64,000 bases of DNA, taken from Pseudomonadota bacterium (GTDB taxonomy: Bacteria; Pseudomonadota; Alphaproteobacteria; Rhizobiales; Rhizobiaceae). The translations under genes and the position numbers were made by a program. The stretch spans positions 1 to 64,000 of the forward strand of contig JAEWLS010000030.1 in assembly GCA_023457435.1 (NCBI GenBank), given 5' to 3'. The notes under the pieces were generated by a model. That model was not told the DNA's origin. It saw only the letters and a program-made list of their open reading frames with translations, and made no database searches. Below are positions 60,289-64,000 of the stretch, in pieces. Numbering within the stretch: the stretch's first letter is position 1; each line of letters opens with the position of its first letter.

Positions 60289-61323
60289 ATGCATAAGACA
60301 CTCGTTACGCTGGCAGCCGCGAGCGGATTGGCCGTGATGCTCGCTTCCGGGCCCGTGGCCGCGCAGGGCAAGACGCTCACCATTTCGTGGTGGGGTTTCA
60401 ATGGCGAGAAGCTCGACCAGTACATCGTCAAGCCGTTCCAGGAGAAGTGCGGCTGCACGCTGGTGTTCGAGACCGGCAACAATGCCGACCGCCTGAACAA
60501 GATCAAGATCCGCAACGGTGAAGGCGTCGATGTCGCCTACTTCACCGATTCATACTCGCAGATCGGCATCGAGGAAGGCCTTTTCCAGAAGGTCGACCCG
60601 TCGAAGATCCCCAATCTCGCCGGCATCTACGACCTGTCCAAGGACCCGCAGGGCGGTTACGGCCCGGCCTACACCATCGGCCGCGTCGGCATCATCTACG
60701 ACAGCGCCAAGGTCAATCCGCCGATCACCGCCTGGGCGGACATCTGGCGCCCTGACCTCAAGGGCCACCTGTCGCTGCCGAACATCACCACCACCTCAGG
60801 ACCTATGGTCGTGCTGCTTGCTGGCGAGAAGGCCGGAGGCGACGCCTATGCCGACGCCGCTCCAGCCTTCGAACAGATCAAGGCGCTGAAGGACGGTGTG
60901 GTGAAGAACTACAACACCGGCTCCGAACTGGTGAACCTGTTCTCGACCGGCGAGGTCACGGCCTCCATCGCTCAGGACTTCACGCTTGGACAGCTGCAGA
61001 AGGCGGTGCCGACGATCGTCTGGGCGCAGCTTCCCGACGCGATCGCGACGCTGAACACCGTCAACATCCCGAAGGGCTCGCAGAACGTCGAGCTGGCGCA
61101 CGAGTTCATCAACTTTATCCTCGATCCGAAGCTGCAGCAGACCCTGGCCGAGAACGGCGTCGACGCGCCGGTGGCCAAGGACGTCAAGCTGACCCCGGAG
61201 CAGGCCAAGATGTGGACCTACGGCGCCGACATGGTGAACAACTTGAAGCGCCTCGACTATTCGAAGCTCAACGCCGCGAAGACGGCGTGGATCGACGAGT
61301 GGAACGAGATCTTCGGTATGTGA
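60289..61323 (+). CDS. ABC transporter substrate-binding protein, PotD-like (family 1)
   Basis: This 344-residue periplasmic binding protein has a signal peptide ending GPVAA (about residue 25) and a PotD/PotF-type fold (TLTISWWGFNGEKLDQYIVKPF). The ATG at 60289 has GAGG eight bases upstream; the ATG at 60277 lacks one. It is followed by two permeases and an ATPase in the classic polyamine/spermidine-type order. Putrescine, spermidine or another amine or cation is possible; specificity is not fixed by the sequence. Confidence 0.87.
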   Translation: MHKTLVTLAAASGLAVMLASGPVAAQGKTLTISWWGFNGEKLDQYIVKPFQEKCGCTLVFETGNNADRLNKIKIRNGEGVDVAYFTDSYSQIGIEEGLFQKVDPSKIPNLAGIYDLSKDPQGGYGPAYTIGRVGIIYDSAKVNPPITAWADIWRPDLKGHLSLPNITTTSGPMVVLLAGEKAGGDAYADAAPAFEQIKALKDGVVKNYNTGSELVNLFSTGEVTASIAQDFTLGQLQKAVPTIVWAQLPDAIATLNTVNIPKGSQNVELAHEFINFILDPKLQQTLAENGVDAPVAKDVKLTPEQAKMWTYGADMVNNLKRLDYSKLNAAKTAWIDEWNEIFGM

Positions 61324-61330
61324 TCCGGCA

Positions 61331-61357
61331 GCGGGGCTGCTGAAACTGCGGCCCCGC
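61331..61357 (+). promoter_or_regulatory. Intergenic hairpin between the PotD-like and PotB-like genes
   Basis: GCGGGGCTGC (61331-61340) and GCGGCCCCGC (61348-61357) form a 10-bp stem with one U-G pair and a 7-nt loop, starting seven bases after the binding-protein stop. No T-tract follows. It is the fourth such hairpin behind a binding-protein gene in this window. Confidence 0.6.
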
Positions 61358-61366
61358 ATCCTTGAC

Positions 61367-62194
61367 ATGCTCAAGCGCTTCACCGGATGGCTGCTCGCCG
61401 CGCCCGCCACGCTGATGGTCGCGCTCTTCCTCGTACTGCCTGTTGCAGCCACGATCGCAACGACTTTCGGTGAGCCGACCGGGATCTTCGCGCCATACAT
61501 CAGCTTCTTCAGCTCCGGCTTTCGCCGCAGCGTGCTGTGGCGCACGCTGGAAGTCTCACTGCTGACCACCGCGATCTCTTTGGTGCTCGGATTCTTTACT
61601 GCCTATGTGGTGGCGCGCTCGCCAGGTCGCATGAAGAGTGTGCTGATCATCGCGGCCGTATTCCCGCTTCTGACAGGCGTCGTAGTGCGCTCGTTCGCCT
61701 GGCTGATCATCCTCGGCAAGAACGGTATCCTCAACAACTTCCTGGTCGGCATCGGAATCACCGAGACGCCGTTCAATATGCTCTACACGCAGGGCTCGGT
61801 CGTCGTGGCGATGGTCTACCTTTTCACGCCGCTGATGATCCTGACGCTGGTCGGCGTGCTGGAAAACATTCCCGACGACGTCATTCAGGCAGCCGCTTCG
61901 CTCGGCGCCCGGCCGTCGGCGGTGTTCAGGCAGGTTATTTTTCCGCTCGCGGTACCCGGCCTCATCGTCGGCGCGGTGCTGGTGTTCACCGGCTCCTTCA
62001 CGTCATACGCGACGCCGCAGTTGGTCGGCGGCGAGCGCCAGATGATGATGGGAACGCTGATGTACCAGCGGGCCATGGTGGCGTTCGACTGGGTCGGCGC
62101 ATCGACCGTTGCCGCGATCATGGTCGTTATCACCATCGCCGTCGTGCTGGTCATGACCCGTATCGCCCGGCGCCTCAATCCTATGGCTACCTGA
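61367..62194 (+). CDS. ABC transporter permease, PotB-like
   Basis: This 275-residue inner-membrane permease has about six hydrophobic helices and the EAA-loop segment VIQAAASLGARPSAVFRQVIFPLAVPG characteristic of PotB/PotH. The ATG at 61367 lies 44 bases after the PotD-like gene. It pairs with the PotC-like permease to form the channel. It is followed by the PotC-like gene 14 bases later. Confidence 0.88.
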   Translation: MLKRFTGWLLAAPATLMVALFLVLPVAATIATTFGEPTGIFAPYISFFSSGFRRSVLWRTLEVSLLTTAISLVLGFFTAYVVARSPGRMKSVLIIAAVFPLLTGVVVRSFAWLIILGKNGILNNFLVGIGITETPFNMLYTQGSVVVAMVYLFTPLMILTLVGVLENIPDDVIQAAASLGARPSAVFRQVIFPLAVPGLIVGAVLVFTGSFTSYATPQLVGGERQMMMGTLMYQRAMVAFDWVGASTVAAIMVVITIAVVLVMTRIARRLNPMAT

Positions 62195-62208
62195 GGGGGG
62201 GCGACCTG

Positions 62209-62997
62209 ATGGCGATGCGCCTGCACCCCGCGCTGATCGTGCTTGCGACGCTGGTCTACATCTTTCTGATGGGGCCGTTGGTGATCGTCGTCGGCGCCGC
62301 GCTGTCCGACACGACCTATTTGACCTTTCCGCCGCAGGGCCTGACGCTGCACTGGTTCGTGCGCATCTTCGAGATCGGCGCTTTTCGCAACACGATCGTC
62401 ACCAGCCTGCAGCTCGCCTTCCTGGCGACGGCGCTGGCGCTGCTGATCGGCATACCCGCGGCCTATGCGCTCAACCGCTATCGCATCCAGCTTCCGGCCT
62501 GGCTTTCGACCATCTTCGTGCTGCCGATCCTCGTGCCGGAGATCGTTCTCGGCTTCTCGTTGCTGAAATCCGTGGCTGTCGGTGCATCGGCGCCGATCTT
62601 CCTCAGCCTGCTTATCGGCCACACCCTGATCGTGCTGCCCTATTGCGTGCGGGTGATTTCGGCGAGCCTCGCCTCTTTCGACTTCTCGGTCGAGGAGGCG
62701 GCGATCAGTCTTGGGAGCCCGCCGCTGAAGACGTTCTTCACCATCGTCTTGCCGAACGTCCGGTCCGGCGTGATCGCGGCGTTCATCCTCGCCTTCATCA
62801 CCTCGGTGAACGACGTCTCGACCTCGATCTTCCTGACCGGGCCGGGCATCTCGACGCTGCCGATCCAGATTCTCGCGCATGTCGAGCAGTTCTTCGATCC
62901 GGTCATCGCGTCCGTATCGGTGCTGCTGATGTTCCTCACCGTCGCCGTGATGGCGATCGTCGAGCGCACGCTCGGCCTGACATTCCTGGCGAAATAA
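62209..62997 (+). CDS. ABC transporter permease, PotC-like
   Basis: This 262-residue permease contains VEEAAISLGSPPLKTFFTIVLPNVRSG, the EAA motif of the PotC/PotI type, and about six helices. I use ATG 62209 after a GGGGGG stretch about eight bases upstream; an upstream in-frame extension is read-through of the PotB-like gene. It completes the membrane channel of the importer. The ATPase follows two bases after its stop. Confidence 0.88.
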   Translation: MAMRLHPALIVLATLVYIFLMGPLVIVVGAALSDTTYLTFPPQGLTLHWFVRIFEIGAFRNTIVTSLQLAFLATALALLIGIPAAYALNRYRIQLPAWLSTIFVLPILVPEIVLGFSLLKSVAVGASAPIFLSLLIGHTLIVLPYCVRVISASLASFDFSVEEAAISLGSPPLKTFFTIVLPNVRSGVIAAFILAFITSVNDVSTSIFLTGPGISTLPIQILAHVEQFFDPVIASVSVLLMFLTVAVMAIVERTLGLTFLAK

Positions 62998-62999
62998 GC

Positions 63000-64000
63000 A
63001 TGACCCAGACACTCGAAGTCGCGAACCTCACCGCCCACTACGGGTCGACCAGGGTGCTCGACGATCTGTCGCTGACAGTGGGGCAGGGAGAGCTCGTCTC
63101 GCTTCTCGGCGCGTCCGGCTGCGGCAAGACAACGACGCTGCGTCTGATCGCCGGCTTCCTGCAGCCCACGGCGGGCACCATCACGCTCGGCGGCCGCGAC
63201 CTCGTCAAGCTGCCGGCGCACCGGCGCGATATCGGGCTCGTCTTCCAGAACTACGCGCTTTTCCCGCACCTCACGGTCTTGGACAACGTCGCCTTCGGGC
63301 TGAAGCAGCGCGGCGTACCCGCGGCAGAGCGGGCAAAGCGGGCCAATGCCATGCTCGACCGTGTCGGCCTGACTGCGCTGGCCGACCGCTTGCCCGGGGC
63401 GCTTTCCGGCGGCCAGAAGCAGCGCGTCGCCCTGGCACGCGCACTTGTCATCGAGCCGCCGCTGCTGATGTTCGACGAGCCGCTTTCCAACCTCGACGCC
63501 AAGCTCAGGATCGACATGCGCGTCGAGATCCGACAGCTGCAGCGCGCCAACGGCACGACCTCGGTCTATGTCACACACGACCAGGAGGAGGCGTTCTCGA
63601 TCTCGGACCGCGTCGCCATCATGCATCAGGGCCGCATCATGCAGCTCGACACGCCGGAGACGCTCTACCAGCGTCCGGCGAACGCCTTCGTCGCGCGTTT
63701 CGTCGGGTTCGAGAACCTGATCCCGATGCGCGTCCTCTCCCGGGGCGCCGAGACGATCACGGTAGAGGCGCCGGGCGGCGTCGAGATCGAACTGTCCGCG
63801 AGGCGCTTCCCCGACGTTCCGGAGCGCTTCATGCTCGGGACCAGGCCGGACGGACTTGCGGTCACCTCCGACCCTACCGTCCGTGGCATCCCGGCAACGC
63901 TTGGCCTGCGCACCTATCTTGGCCGCGCTTACCAGTACCAGTGCCAGACGGATGCCGGCGTGCTTGTCGCCAACGGCAGTCTTGCGACGCCGCTTGCGGC
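63000..64000 (+). CDS. ABC transporter ATPase, PotA-like (partial, runs off the end)
   Basis: The ATG at 63000 opens a frame that stays open to the window end, giving at least 333 residues. It has Walker A GASGCGKTT, the Q-loop VFQNYALFPHLT, the signature LSGGQKQRVALARAL, Walker B LLMFDEPLSNLD and the H-loop VYVTHDQEEA. The C-terminal part begins a TOBE-like regulatory domain near residue 240. It is cut by the window edge. It powers import together with the PotD-, PotB- and PotC-like proteins. Confidence 0.9.
   Translation, partial: MTQTLEVANLTAHYGSTRVLDDLSLTVGQGELVSLLGASGCGKTTTLRLIAGFLQPTAGTITLGGRDLVKLPAHRRDIGLVFQNYALFPHLTVLDNVAFGLKQRGVPAAERAKRANAMLDRVGLTALADRLPGALSGGQKQRVALARALVIEPPLLMFDEPLSNLDAKLRIDMRVEIRQLQRANGTTSVYVTHDQEEAFSISDRVAIMHQGRIMQLDTPETLYQRPANAFVARFVGFENLIPMRVLSRGAETITVEAPGGVEIELSARRFPDVPERFMLGTRPDGLAVTSDPTVRGIPATLGLRTYLGRAYQYQCQTDAGVLVANGSLATPLA

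Noticed and set aside
1..64000. CRISPR arrays, tRNA or rRNA genes, insertion sequences, prophage or attachment sites
   Set aside because: No regular direct repeats, cloverleaf-like sequences, transposase motifs or integrase genes were recognised on reading both strands. Subtle examples could be missed by eye.

Overview
The window reads as chromosome of a high-GC alphaproteobacterium of the Hyphomicrobiales (Rhizobiales), most like Phyllobacteriaceae such as Mesorhizobium or Aminobacter. The evidence is the gbpR / chvE-gguABC block known from Agrobacterium, a DUF6074 protein, LuxR/LuxI quorum sensing, and a very high density of ABC, TRAP and TTT importers next to catabolic genes. I saw no rRNA, tRNA, IS element, phage gene or CRISPR array.

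Layout. 63-2226: a DJ-1/PfpI protein and two GntR/FCD regulators. 2231-6761 (-): a YtfQ-YtfR-YtfT-YjfF sugar ABC importer. 6852-17959: gbpR (LysR) divergent from chvE-gguABC, followed by an oxidative L-arabinose/D-galactose pathway (sugar-acid dehydratase, sugar 1-dehydrogenase, semialdehyde dehydrogenase, KDGal kinase). 18056-22869: a TctBA/TctC tripartite tricarboxylate importer interrupted by an inverted alpha/beta hydrolase and followed by an SMP-30 lactonase. 22854-32021 (-): eight tightly packed genes running acyl-CoA dehydrogenase, AtuA-like, enoyl-CoA hydratase, CaiB CoA transferase, FMN 2-hydroxyacid oxidase, IclR, ketopantoate-reductase-like, MmgE/PrpD. 32243-43922: a Baeyer-Villiger monooxygenase, TRAP transporter, three SDRs, TetR, carboxymuconolactone-decarboxylase-like protein, esterase and feruloyl-CoA-synthase-like ligase. 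43919-49693: a stress-type SDR, then a GntR-controlled TRAP importer with a Gfo/Idh dehydrogenase. 49827-54709: a betaine/choline-type ABC importer with a fused double permease and a choline-kinase-like protein. 54711-56712: DUF6074, LuxI, LuxR. 57071-60067: a caspase-fold/TPR protein. 60289-64000: a PotDBCA-like importer whose ATPase runs off the window end.

How it fits together. Most of the window is paired importers and soluble catabolic enzymes, each with a local regulator and often a visible palindromic operator. The least explained part is 22.8-43.6 kb. There a predicted route of alcohol oxidation, Baeyer-Villiger oxygenation, ester cleavage, CoA activation and CoA-thioester breakdown is spread over several transcription units. 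Three of the intergenic regions contain the same palindrome, TAC(T/C)-N4-AGTA, and a TetR gene sits among them; I propose this as one regulon for an undescribed cyclic or aryl ketone/terpenoid-like substrate. A second recurring feature is a strong hairpin just after the solute-binding-protein gene in four importer operons.
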